A stretch of DNA of 64,000 nucleotides from Jacaranda mimosifolia (taxonomy: Eukaryota > Streptophyta > Magnoliopsida > Lamiales > Bignoniaceae), in contig CM032129.1 of assembly GCA_018894105.1 (NCBI GenBank), forward strand, positions 32,381,468 through 32,445,467, read 5' to 3'. The notes under the pieces are model-generated. The model did not search any database, was not told the DNA's origin, and saw only the letters and a list, made by a program, of their open reading frames with translations. Of this stretch, positions 1-11,068 are shown one piece after another; positions within the stretch are counted from its first letter, which is position 1, and every line of letters begins with the position of its first letter. Both the position numbers and the translations under genes were made by a program.

Positions 1-456
1 AATTTTAATATTTATTTTGAAAGAATAAATGTTGGAAGTGGGATTGGAGATTATAAAAGTTGTATTGAAGAATATAATGGATTTTTTGTTATATTTTGGG
101 AAATAGTTAAAAACTTGTTTTGAAGAGTTTTTGTATGTTTGTTTGTATTTTGGGGGAAATATTTTTTACTGTAGCAATTAAATCAAATTTTTTTTTTTGT
201 TGATTTTGGGGGGTGAAAATGAAATTGAGTAATTTTTTATTGTAAAAATAATAATAAAATATGTATGATATATATGTATGTATATATTGAAAAGTTGGAA
301 GTTTTGGGAATAATGAAGGATATGGAGGTGTATTTTGAGAAAACATATTTTAATATTTTGGAGGAAAAATGAATGTATGTTTGATTATATTTTTCCAAAA
401 TAAAATTATTTTGGGGAAACATAACCAAAATTATTTTGGGAAAATATAACCAACAC
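1..456. mobile_element. Tourist-like MITE copy, left part unclear or cut by the window edge
   Basis: AT-rich sequence that reads, on the minus strand, like the other MITE copies near 9.7, 10.2, 54.2 and 59.6 kb. Shared internal landmarks are a TACTGTAGCAATTAAATCAA-like block near 170-190 and AAAATATAACCAACACTCCC at its right end (about 436-455). The right end is followed by GTAA. The left terminus is not clear. The short open frames inside it are by-products of the repeat. Confidence 0.5.
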
Positions 457-865
457 TCCCGTAAATTTTTTAATCAAAATATTTTACAAGTGCTGCCGGT
501 TGATTTTATTTATTTCTATTTCTAACTTTTAAGATTTTAAAAAAAAAAAAGTTGAAAAATTGCTTACTTTGAAAATAAAAATAAAAATATATTTGAATAT
601 TTTATATGAAGATAATGATTATGGTAGATATGGGGATGGAAATTTTTAGGTGGCTTATATTTTTTTTATACCTTGAAAAGATATTTTAAAAAAAATAAAA
701 TAAACTGTATATTTTCTGATTGTACTAAGATGATTGTAGGCAGTTTATATTAAATTACATTTGAACTTAGTTGATATAATAATAAAATGATAGAATGGAT
801 TTTAAAAAATACAAAATAAAAATATTTTTAACTAAAATTTGTAGAAGTTGATAATTTTTGCACAT

Positions 866-1183
866 GTTTGGTTTCATTTTTAAACCTCATTTTTTATATT
901 TTTTAATATTTAAAAACTGAGATACATAAATTTTGACATATTTTCACCCAATATTATTTTTATTTTCATTCTCAAAACATATTTCTAATAATTTATATAT
1001 ATATCTTCTCTTTGTATTTCATCATTTATATTTCTCTTTACCGACAACCTACTAAACCTAACATAATCATTATTTTTCCGACAAGCTAGCCAAATATAAA
1101 CTCATTTTCACTAATTAATTTTTAAAATTTTAAAAATGATGAAAATGAAAATTGAAAATGAAAATAAACCAAAACGGACGCAA
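866..1183. mobile_element. Degenerate Tourist-like MITE
   Basis: The sequence opens with ATGTTTGGTTTCATTTTTAA and closes with an inverted partner (GAAAATAAACCAAAACG). Its interior matches the elements at 29.2, 42.9, 62.6 and 62.9 kb (blocks such as CTCAAAACATATTTC and ACCTACTAAACCTAACATAA). The outermost bases and target duplication have decayed, so ends are approximate. Confidence 0.55.
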
Positions 1184-1546
1184 AGCTTTTTAAATAGGGA
1201 CCAGAATGAATTAATGGAGAGTGGGATTTAAAAATATAATCAAACAAGCAGCAAGTTGAAGTCAAGGGTCCAATCCACCATACTTCGGGCCTGGTTGAAT
1301 TTGGGCTTTAATGTTTGATTAACCAATCCGGGCATATTTGTTCAATATCTAACGTTGTCGGCGTTGAAGATCATTGGTCCATATGAGAGTTTCGGATGTT
1401 TAGGTTTAGCCCACAGCGCCATTGTTCGTTGGCATCTTGGGTAAAAGAACTGTGTAATGTATGAGGGTGGATCTTGAAGTTATGGGTGTTCGATGAAATG
1501 CTTCCACGACTAAGTGCCACCGTACTTTGTTGGTCTAGAGTTCCAA

Positions 1547-4500
1547 ATGGCGTGGATTTTATTTGTGTTGTCAGTGGCAGTGATCTGGGTTGCTTCTCTG
1601 TGCAAAATTCTTCGCCGATCTTCCTCCGCTTCCGAAGCTACATTTTTAAGTGATGGTAATCCATACATCATCTGTTTTACCTATATGTATGTTTCAATGG
1701 TTTAATTACTAGTTCATAATTATGGCTTACAGTGTTCCTACCAGTTTGCTAAGTATACTCTTGTGAATTTTGGTTTTTCGGATGGCAGGCGGTGTTTTTC
1801 AAAGGAGAAATGTCTTACTGGTTATTGCGCACCCCGATGATGAATCTATGTGAGATTGAATTACCTATGTTATAGTTTGATGCTATTTTGGCTTCACTGT
1901 CTTGCAATGATCTCTCTCTGTTAATTGTGCTCGATGGCTTGATTTCAATTTTATGTTACAAGAAGAAAAAGATTTGACAATTTGACCTTTGAAGAATATG
2001 TTTGAAGGTCAATAATGAGGCCATCTGTCAGTAAGTGTGGCTAATTTTGGAAAAGATCAAGGATGAAACCTTCAAAAGCAAGTTTGAATGTTTGGTATGA
2101 GAAAGTTTTTATTTCCAACAATAGGATAGCTTAGCAAGTAGCATAGCATGGGCTGAAAGTTGAGTATTGCTGTGGCAACTTGCTGCTCAACAGTGATCCA
2201 TGCGTAGTAGAGTGCCTGCTAGATATAATTATACTTAATGCCAATTGGAGGATTCCTCGTTCCTAAGTTTAGTGGGGTCACATTCTAATTGGAGAATTAA
2301 TAGATGACTTAACAAATAACTGATACCGTATTTCTATAGTACATGAGCTGACTTCTAAGGCCAAAATACTCCTTAACTCATGTTAAGTGAAGAATTCATA
2401 TGTAGAAAACTTATTTGAAGCTAAATGATAGGGTCTGTTTAAGACTGACTTGGACTTAATCTTTGGAGAAGTATGTGCTTTTCATCCCGGAAAATCTTCA
2501 TTTGAATTTTATTCTTGTTGAGTGAATTATGGACCAAATCATGGCTTGAAATTATATGTGAAAACTTTTGTGGTAATTCTGCAGGTTTTTTGCTCCAGCC
2601 ATTAATTACCTGATCTCAAGGGGCCATAATCTGTTTGTGCTATGCATATCAACTGGTAATGCTGCTTTTTGCTGCCCGTCCCCCCCGCCCCTCTTACATG
2701 AAAACCCTTTTGGTATATGATGATTGCCTTGGCAAATAGTATTTTTACCCACTCTACCGCATCAAGTATGGATGTATTATTCTATGCATGTTTTCCCATT
2801 CAGCATTGTGATTCACTTGTTCCACTTCATAAAAGACGCCTGGTGCATATATGAGGGAAGGTGGTCGAACAGATTTATTCATTCTGTCATCATTAGAGAA
2901 GCTCGAGTGAATTACTGGCCCCAGATCATTAAACTTATTAGCTCAACTTATTTCAGAGGTTCTTAAAAGATTTCCTTTAAGGCAAAGAGACAATTGAATC
3001 TGCCTATGAACAATCTGAATTTCCACACTGTTTTACGTGGAGTATACATTTCCAGAAAGTTGGTCTAATTGTGTGCACACTGTTTTGCCTATATTTTCAG
3101 AGTTTATATCCTTGTTTCTGTTGTAGGCAATGCAGATGATATGGGAAATATCAGAAAAGAAGAGCTTTACCTGGCCTCTGCCATACTAAAGGTGATGTGT
3201 TCTTTGACCTCAGCATCATAGTCAATACGCGGCACCTGCCTTACTTTTGCAGGAACTTGCAGTCAGGATATATTTCTTTTGTTTTACTAATTCATATGAA
3301 GATTGGATTTCTTTAATCATAAAAATTATACGTGATTCTTAGGTTTTCAATTCCATTGATTTCAGTATGTTCATGCAGATTCCAACCCAGCAAGTGAAGA
3401 TTCTAGACCATCCAGAGCTGCAGGTTTTATCTGAATTCTCTCTTAAGTTTAACTGTGTTTGTATCATTTGCATTGCCTGCTCAGGTGGAGGTACTAACAT
3501 AATGTCGGCTTTTATTATTAGGATGGCTTTGGAAAAGCGTGGAATTGGAATTTATTGGCAACCATTATCGATGAGGAAACTAGTGCACATGCTATTGACT
3601 TGGTAAGATTTGTTATCAATGTTCTATAATTTCTGCAGCAGCTTTTCAATGCGTACTTGTGGTGATATTTTGGATCTTGCATGCTGGTGACACCACCACT
3701 TTGGTTATATTATTACTACATACAAGCCTGTCTTTACAGCATGGATTTCTTGAATGGCTTTTGATAATTGTTCTGATATTTTCTTTTTTAGATCATTACC
3801 TTTGATGATTATGGTGTCTCTGGTCATTGTAACCATTGTGATGTGCATCAAGGAGTGCGGTAAGCTTGATTTAAACTGATGAGTCCTGCTATTTGGGCAC
3901 ATAAGTTATATGGCAATGGAATCTTTATGTTACATATGACTTGAGACTACATTTTGGAGTTAGCCTATTGGTTGCTTCACAGCAGTGTTTTCCTTGATTC
4001 TGATGCAACAATAGCTGGTAACATGAATCAGAAATTAAAGTAACTATTCCCCTTCCCCCTATATAATGCAGAAAGCTGTTGCATGGTACTGCAGGAAGAC
4101 GTGTTGAAGCATGGGAGCTTGTAATTTACCTTTCTCTGTCTCTTTTACATTTTATTACCTCTCGATTTTGCGGCACATGGTGATCAATGCATCATTTTCA
4201 GATAAGCACAAACATTCTACGCAAGTACAGTGGACCAGTTGATATTTGGTTATCCATCATATTTGCCAGATTCCAACTAAATGGACAATCGCATTGCTTG
4301 CTGAATGTAGATCCTCGAAGAAGTTATGCTGCAATGGCTCAGCATTCTAGCCAATGGGTTTGGTCTGTATAATTCTCCACATTTATTCTGTTTTAACACA
4401 AGGGGATGGGTGATGTTACTTAAGAGGGGAGATGAAAAGAGAGAAGCACAACAAGAGCTTTTTTACTGGTGTAGAATATCATTTCTGTGGTTGGTTTCCT

Positions 4501-4573
4501 TTGCAGGTATCGGAAGCTCTTTGTGACATTCTCTAGCTATACCTATGTCAACACACTAAGGAAGATTCAGTAA
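1547..4573 (+). CDS. PIGL: PIG-L, N-acetylglucosaminyl-phosphatidylinositol de-N-acetylase
   Basis: Ten exons rebuilt: 1547-1655, 1789-1849, 2585-2655, 3127-3191, 3379-3423, 3522-3602, 3792-3859, 4072-4120, 4202-4362, 4507-4573. They give a continuous 258-residue protein, about the usual size of plant PIG-L. The family removes the acetyl group from GlcNAc-PI, the second step of GPI-anchor synthesis, on the cytosolic face of the ER. Visible support: one N-terminal hydrophobic segment (about residues 3-19), the metal-binding motif AHPDDES at 50-56, then FDDYGVSGHCNH (147-158) with the second metal/catalytic His region, and a C-terminal SSYTYVN stretch. The start is the first in-frame ATG; the frame upstream has no other ATG. 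All introns are GT-AG. The donor of intron 9 (GTCTGT) is weak, but the join is supported by frame and by the conserved WVW-RKLFV sequence. Confidence 0.93.
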
Positions 4574-6133
4574 GTAAGTGAATGCAAGACTGCTGTCAAG
4601 TTCAAACTCCTCTTACTTGAGACGGACTCCATTAGGCTGTAAATGGTCTGGTGTATCCAAAATGGATTCATACAGCTTGCCAACATCCATCAGCCATTGC
4701 CCATGGGGCCGTTTCTTCCCCCTCATAAGTCATATGCCTCGGTCTCCTCCTCTTCCTCCGCCTGCCAGGGCTGCAACCCACCTGGCCACTCGGAATGAAA
4801 AGTACTTTATGAAAATTAAGGCAATGGAATGTAAACATAATGGTGACTGTATGGTATGCTAATCTGATAACTTACTAAATTTTGATGTAATATATCCACT
4901 ATTTTAATACAGTTTTCATCTCCTTTTTATATATTTCTAATAATTATTTCTCGTAATTTATTTTGAAGCTCTTCTTTCCAAAATTATTTTATCTTTTCGT
5001 CTCATAGTAAATAAAATTCTTCTGTATAAAGTATAAACAGAATCAACTATATACAAAATTTTCAGCTAAATATTAGCAGAAAGGAATCCTTCACCCAGCG
5101 TACAAATAGTTTAATTCTATCAACTTTCTAAATTTCATTGGTATTTTTGTGCGCGTGGGCAAGTTTCTGCTTCAGCAGGTAATAAAGTAACTTCCCGCAA
5201 AGGCAGAAATCTGCAAATCAACAGAGACTATGTACAAATTTATAAATTCCATTAGTAGAAACCCAGGTAGGTCGGCTTTTCGTGTTAGAAATAATGGTAA
5301 GGATTTACCACTATTAGCAAGGGAAAGATCGAAGAGAAGAGGGATTCCATCAGGTATTCAGAGGGAGACTATTCTTCAAAAATCTCAGCAACTGAAATGG
5401 AATGCAAAGGAATAAAAGGGCACCAAGAAGATTATCTATGGCCTTCAGTAGGGGGTTGAAAGAACAGCATCAGGTTGCGGCATATGTGAGACGGCTGGCC
5501 GGTAACTTACCAAGAAAATCAAGACATCATAGGTGAAATCATAGGGGCTCCAAGTCAAGAAAATAAATGATGAATTGGAAGTATATTAACTAGATTCTGC
5601 ATGAAAATTTCCTGCTTGGGGCGAATATATTGTGCATGAACTACGTTTTCATGGTAACTTATGATATTACGGCCGTAGACTGGCTTGAGCTCTGTTGAAA
5701 CTTGAACGGAAGTTAACAAGAAAAGGGCTGCAAGTGAAAAGGACAAAGATTGCTGAAGGCTGAAGGTAGCGAGTAATAATTTCCAGTATTTTTTCTGGTA
5801 ATTTTATCAACATGATTTGTTTTCAGGAGGATGATTTTATGACTATGTTGTGTTGGGATTGAGTTTGAAGGTGATTTCTGTGAGAACTTGGGAGACATGG
5901 ATTTAACCGTGGATAGAATTTACCACCTCTTTCTTGGCGGTGCTACAATAATTGATTTTTATCTCGTATAGTCAACACCAGAAATATCTTCCTGTGATTT
6001 TTGTGTCTTTTTGCCTTTTGTTAATCTTTTAAAAGCTCCCATTTCCCTTATCTCTTCAGTTCAGTTCCCTCCAACATTGTTTTACCATCTCAACAGAGTC
6101 ACTCAAAAGAAGGGATAGCAGAGTGTGAGAAAG
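4574..6133. other. Intergenic spacer, PIG-L 3' flank to Ycf23 gene promoter
   Basis: The first few hundred bases are presumably PIG-L 3' UTR; AATAAA-type signals occur near 5010. The segment 5160-5560 has more balanced composition than the flanks, but its short frames (plus strand 5230-5415, minus strand 5555-5746) do not resemble a family I recognise and are not joined by convincing splice sites. I see no supportable gene here. The last ~100 bases are probably the leader of the Ycf23-like gene. Confidence 0.5.
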
Positions 6134-8751
6134 ATGAGTTCCTCAATTTTCAGTCCTGTCTCACCCCCAACTCACACCATCTTGAAACCAAATCAAAATC
6201 CTCTTCGACAAATTGGCTCTCCTCTTCTAAACCGAGTTTCATGTCCCAGAAGAAGAACTTCTTTAAACAGAACCAGGGCCTTGCTTTCAACAACCAAAGA
6301 GACAGTCTTGAAGGATTTTCATCAAAGAAATGCCCTTAAAGTAAATATCCACTTCTAAAATATATTTAAACGTTGGAGCTTTGATATTATTTCCTCTATT
6401 CAGTTAAGCAAGTGAATTCATCTCGGTTTTGGAGATTTTATGTGTCTGATGGGCTTCCGGGACTTTTATGTTTCTTGCAGATAATCTCAGGGTTGCAGAA
6501 TTTGGACAGAGATAACGTAGCTGCTGTTGTTACTGCTGCAGATAAGGTTGGTCTTTTCTTTTCTTATTTAATGTTGTCATTTTTATCAGTAGTCGATTAT
6601 CTGATGAGGCAGGAGAATGTTTTCAGACAACAAGATGTCTACTTCATGGCTCTATAATGTAATACAGTCTATACTCATGAAGAATAAAATGATATTGCTG
6701 TAGCAGTAGAGTCTGGATTTGATGAGAGAGTAAAAGGTTTACTTATGAGACCGTAACTTTCTAGTAGCTTAAAAGCTAATCCGATGAAGTCTTTATTTCC
6801 TGTCTGAAATTTATTTATTTTATGTTTTATATCATTCACTTAACTCAATCTTCACCTCCTATTTCTGCTCATTCAACAGGGAGGGGCGACTCTTGTGGAT
6901 ATTGCTTGTGACCCCGACTTGGTGAAACTTGCAACTAGCTTGACTTCCCTTCCGGTAAGAATTGATTATTTGGAACAAGTTTGATCAGCCTCTCAAAATG
7001 CTTTCTGATGCTTCTCGCCAACTGCTATGTGGGAGCAAAATATTAGCATTCCTATTTGTATCTAGGATCCATTCGTTTAATGGAGCATTTTAACATTTAA
7101 ATATGGATAACTTCCAACATTTTAACATTTAATGATGAAAAACATTTCTGCATATTTTACTGCATGAATTCATCTATATTCCATATCTTTAGTTAGATTA
7201 TTCAATATGGAACAACGCAGCTCTTGTTACCTAATATCCGATGGAGTTGCTGGTTTAGTTATACGTACTTCAGGCTGCCAATTTTTTCACTTTCTTGTAT
7301 TTGCAGGTTTGTGTTTCTTCTGTAAATCCTGCAGCATTTCCAGCTGCCGTTGAAGCAGGAGCATTAATGGTTGGATTGCCAACATGCTTCTATTTTTCTT
7401 GTTTATCAGGAGAAACATGATTCACCTCATTACAAAAGCACAGTGCTAATGTAAACGTAGTTCTAAATGTAAAGCTTTATTTTTCAGGTCGAGATTGGAA
7501 ATTATGACTCATTCTACGAGATGGGCTTGACTTTCTCATCAGAACAGGTATCAACTCTCATGTTTTCTGAACATCCCATGTTTTAGACTCCAAGAAAAAT
7601 CATGTCCTGAAACAGGCACAGAAGAAGACCTTTCTTCATTTTGTTGATAAAGCCCTTCTTTTGTTAAACTACTTGTAAATAATCTCCTTTGGTCTGAATA
7701 ACTAAAAATTATGCTAATTTAGGATGGTCTTGTAGTGGAAAAGAATTACCAACGTTTGTAAACCAACCTGGTTTCTACTCTAGATGATGCGTTTGTTTTT
7801 CTTTGGTTTTGCAGATCCTTAATTTGACAAAGGAGACTAAGAGGATTCTTCCGTCTGTCGCTCTATCTGTTACCGTCCCACATACATTAAGCCTTCCTGA
7901 CCAGGTTTTAACCTTCTTTTTTCCATGAACATACCGTAAAACAAGCTCAATGATGACCATTTATCTAATTACGAGTGATTGTTTTTTTGGCCAAAACAGG
8001 TTAAGCTAGCAGAACAGTTGGAACAAGAAGGAGCTGATATCATTCAAACCGAAGGAGGAAATTGCTCTAGCCCCTCAAAGGCTGGTGTTCTTGGTTTGAT
8101 TGAAAAGGTCAGCATGTCTACATGCCTAAAGCATCATAACTTATAATTATGCTGGGCTCAGACTTCTGTTGCATTTGAGAGAACAACTTCTCCCGATGAT
8201 CTTACCATTTGGTTCCCTATAATCTCCCATCGACTGCAAGAATGTATAAAATCTGCCTGAAATCAATTGGAACCAACAAAATTCTTTAAACAATCTGCAG
8301 GAAAAGTAGTAGTAGAAAGGTAGTAAGATGAATCATCGGCCCATTTTGAGTAACAGCTTTCATCATGTTGATATATTATAGGCAACCCCAACACTTGCAG
8401 CAGCATATTCAATTTCACGTGCTGTCCGAATACCGGTCATGTGTTCATCTGGACTGAGTTCTGTTACTGCACCAATGGCCATCACAGCAGGAGCCTCTGG
8501 CGTGGTATCCCACTCGTCTTCTTGGAATAAAAATTCTCCCTACTTTTCCTTACTCCCTTGGTGTATTTTTCTTCTGAGGTTGCAGATTACTAAGATGTCT
8601 GTATCATCATGTGGCACAGGGTGTGGGTTCAGCAGTCAACAAGCTCAATGACGTTGTGGCTATGATTGCAGAGGTCAGGAGTATCGCAGAGTCGTTAACT
8701 TTAGCAACCAGGAGAGGAAACGTAATTCACGAGAGTAATTTTATACTATAA
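6134..8751 (+). CDS. ycf23: Nuclear-encoded Ycf23-like (DUF561) protein, predicted plastid-targeted
   Basis: Nine exons: 6134-6340, 6481-6546, 6880-6954, 7307-7369, 7488-7547, 7815-7904, 8000-8107, 8382-8504, 8620-8751. They encode 307 residues with no frame break. The first ~55 residues are rich in Ser, Thr, Arg and Pro and nearly free of acidic residues, as expected of a chloroplast transit peptide. The mature part resembles Ycf23/DUF561, encoded in the plastid genome of red algae and in cyanobacteria and moved to the nucleus in plants. Recognisable stretches are GGATLVDIACDP, ALMVEIGNYDSFY, IIQTEGG and PVMCSSGLSSVT, in a TIM-barrel-like pattern of alternating strands and helices. The biochemical role of the family is not established to my knowledge. 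The chosen ATG is the first in frame; a GTG three codons upstream is not needed. Confidence 0.9.
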
Positions 8752-9700
8752 TCAGGAACTACTTGAGATAGTTTCTACTTGCTAATGCAGAAAAAGCACA
8801 ACTTTTGTCATTTTTTAAGCTTGATGTTATCAGTAGAGGCAACAGCTTATCATTTTAGTTGTTACTGCAGAGGTTTTCCTTTTTATGTCTGATGGCACAT
8901 CCGGGTTGGCTCAGTAGGTCGTGTCGGGCATCAAGTTCGATGTGAATAAATATATATATATATAATTTGGATTGAATTTCTAAATCGGGTTTAGGGGCTT
9001 GATTGCAACCTAAAAGCTGAGGTTAGGATCGTTGGAATTATCCAGTGAAAGTGAAAATCTTCCAACAATCAAGTTAGTTAAGAGTTAAATATGGTACAGA
9101 TAATTGAAAATACATGTTGCATGCATGTGAAATAACTATCATCAAATAAGATGAATGATGAAATACGTAAATTAATTTAGATGCAACAAAGCATTTAAAG
9201 TTGATGTATGAGACGATTGATATGATGGATTTTAGAGGATTGAAGAAGTAGAATGCTAGTTATATACGTAAATTAATTTAAATGCTAAGTTGAGAGTAAA
9301 AATATAATAAATGTAAAAGACAATGAACGTCGCATTTATATTAAAATAAGAACATCAAACGAAAGTATTTACAATAGTACTAGTTAAAATGACTAGTAAA
9401 ATTACATGGATCAATTCAAATGCATCATATCATTTGAATTTGACGTATAAGACAGTTATATGTCGAAATTCTCTTAAATTCGAAATAAAACACTAGTAAA
9501 AATCTAATTCCGATACACCAAATAGGACGGCAAACTTAGATGAACGCCCGACGACTCAAGGAATAGGGCGCGCGCATCTCCTGCATCGCAGTATTATTCT
9601 TGAGAGGCATAGGTGCTGCCATCCATATTGAAGAGAATTAAATGAACTTCCCTTCTAGCTGGGAAAATTGCTCCAGCCACCTCCTAATTCCATAAGTAGG
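8752..9700. other. AT-rich intergenic spacer with a SINE-like scrap
   Basis: No coding potential seen. Around 8893-8945 the sequence GGTTGGCTCAGTAGG followed by AAGTTCGATGTG looks like degenerate A and B boxes of a tRNA-derived SINE, followed by an (AT)n run. The remainder is low-complexity AT-rich DNA with repeated phrases such as TACGTAAATTAATTTA near 9165 and 9265. Confidence 0.4.
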
Positions 9701-9707
9701 AAGTCTA

Positions 9708-10053
9708 GGCTTTGTTTGTTTATATTTTCTCGGAACAATATTGTTTTGGGGAAACATAACCAAACATATCTTCATTTTTCCTTCAAAACGCATATTCTCC
9801 AACACACACACACATACACACATATATATTTTATTATTATTCTAATATTAAAATAATCACTCAATTCTATTTTTCACCCAAAAAACTCAATAAAAAAGTA
9901 TTGATTTGACTATTATAGTAAAAAAATATTTCCTTAAAAAAATATAAGCAAACATTCCAAAAAATAACTTTCATATTCTCCAATAATTTATTTTCCTAAA
10001 ATACATAATAAATACATAACAAAATCAAACAAAAAACATAGCCAAACGCAACC
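9708..10053. mobile_element. Tourist-like MITE, copy A of the 9.7-10.6 kb pair
   Basis: Terminal inverted repeats: GGCTTTGTTTGTTTATATTTT at the left, and AACATAGCCAAACGCAACC at the right. It is flanked on both sides by CTA, a plausible 3-bp target duplication. The interior carries the family blocks TTGACTATTATAGTAAAAAA and CTTTCATATTCTCCAATAAT. It has no coding capacity. Confidence 0.7.
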
Positions 10054-10226
10054 CTAGTTTTTGCCACTTGCATTAGGGCAAACTAAATGTCAAATGCCAT
10101 AATTCTTGATGAGAAAGTTGTATATTTTGGTATGACTATTCATTTCAATCCGTATTTGGTCACAAAATTAGTTGAGTTAGGTGGGCGCAACAATTTGACA
10201 CGATCTATGTGTGTGCCGAAATTTTA

Positions 10227-10565
10227 GGCTATGTATGATTATGTTTTTTGTTTGGTTTTATTATATATTTTGGGAGAATAAATTATTGGAGAATGTGAAA
10301 GTTATTTTTTGGTATGTTTGTTTATGTTTTTGGGGAGATAGTTTTTGACTGTAGCAGTTAAATTAATACTTTTTTTTGTTGATTTTTGGGGATTGAAAAA
10401 GGAATTGAGTGATTATTTTAATATTAGATTAATAATAAAATATATATGATATATATAATATGTATATATATTGAAAAATGTGTGTTTTGGAGGCAAAATG
10501 AGGATATATTTGATTATGCTTCCTCAAAACAATGTTCTTCCGGGGAAATATAACCAAACAAAGCC
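10227..10565. mobile_element. Tourist-like MITE, copy B in opposite orientation
   Basis: The 339-bp element opens GGCTATGTATGATTATGTTT and closes AAATATAACCAAACAAAGCC. It is flanked by a perfect TTA duplication (10224-10226 and 10566-10568), the target preference of PIF/Harbinger MITEs. Relative to copy A the interior is reversed (GACTGTAGCAGTTAAATTAA, GGAGAATGTGAAAGTTAT), so A and B lie in opposite orientations about 170 bp apart. Confidence 0.75.
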
Positions 10566-11068
10566 TTAATAATTTTAATCTATTTATTTAAATATTTTGA
10601 TAAATAATAATAAAAATTATGATAAAAAGCTAATAGTACAACACCGAGTAGGGAGATTTTAGTTATCGTTAATGTATAAATTGTAGTTATGAAATTATTA
10701 AAAAATAAAAATTTAAATATTATAAGTACATCATTTGAAAACAAATTAAAAAGTTTTAACACGAGCATTAGCTACATTTTTTTTTATTAATCATTCTATT
10801 TTATTTTTTTAATAAAACAATAAAATACATTAATACATCATACGTATCAACCAAAATAAATTTAAAAAAATTATCCTATTTTCTTGAGCACACATTTTTC
10901 TCCTAAAAATAATTAAAAAAGGAATTTATGAATTAGAAAGTAGAATATGGACATATTTAAACACTCCCCTAAATGTAATCCCACACACAAAAGTCCAACA
11001 ACCTCAACTCCCCAACACAGCCATATTGTTCTCATCGAAAACTCCGATTCTCCACCACCACTGCCACC

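Noticed and set aside
5230..5415. Basic 61-codon frame in the spacer after PIG-L
   Set aside because: No recognisable domain, no splice partners and no promoter-like context; likely UTR or chance.
5555..5746. Minus-strand frame with a signal-peptide-like start (MSFSLAALFLL)
   Set aside because: The rest of the frame looks random and ends at once; a hydrophobic start alone is weak evidence.
8505..8512. U12-type 5' splice site (GTATCC) in intron 8 of the Ycf23-like gene
   Set aside because: The site reads GTATCCCA, not GTATCCTT, and there is no clear U12 branch site (TCCTTAAC) near the acceptor.
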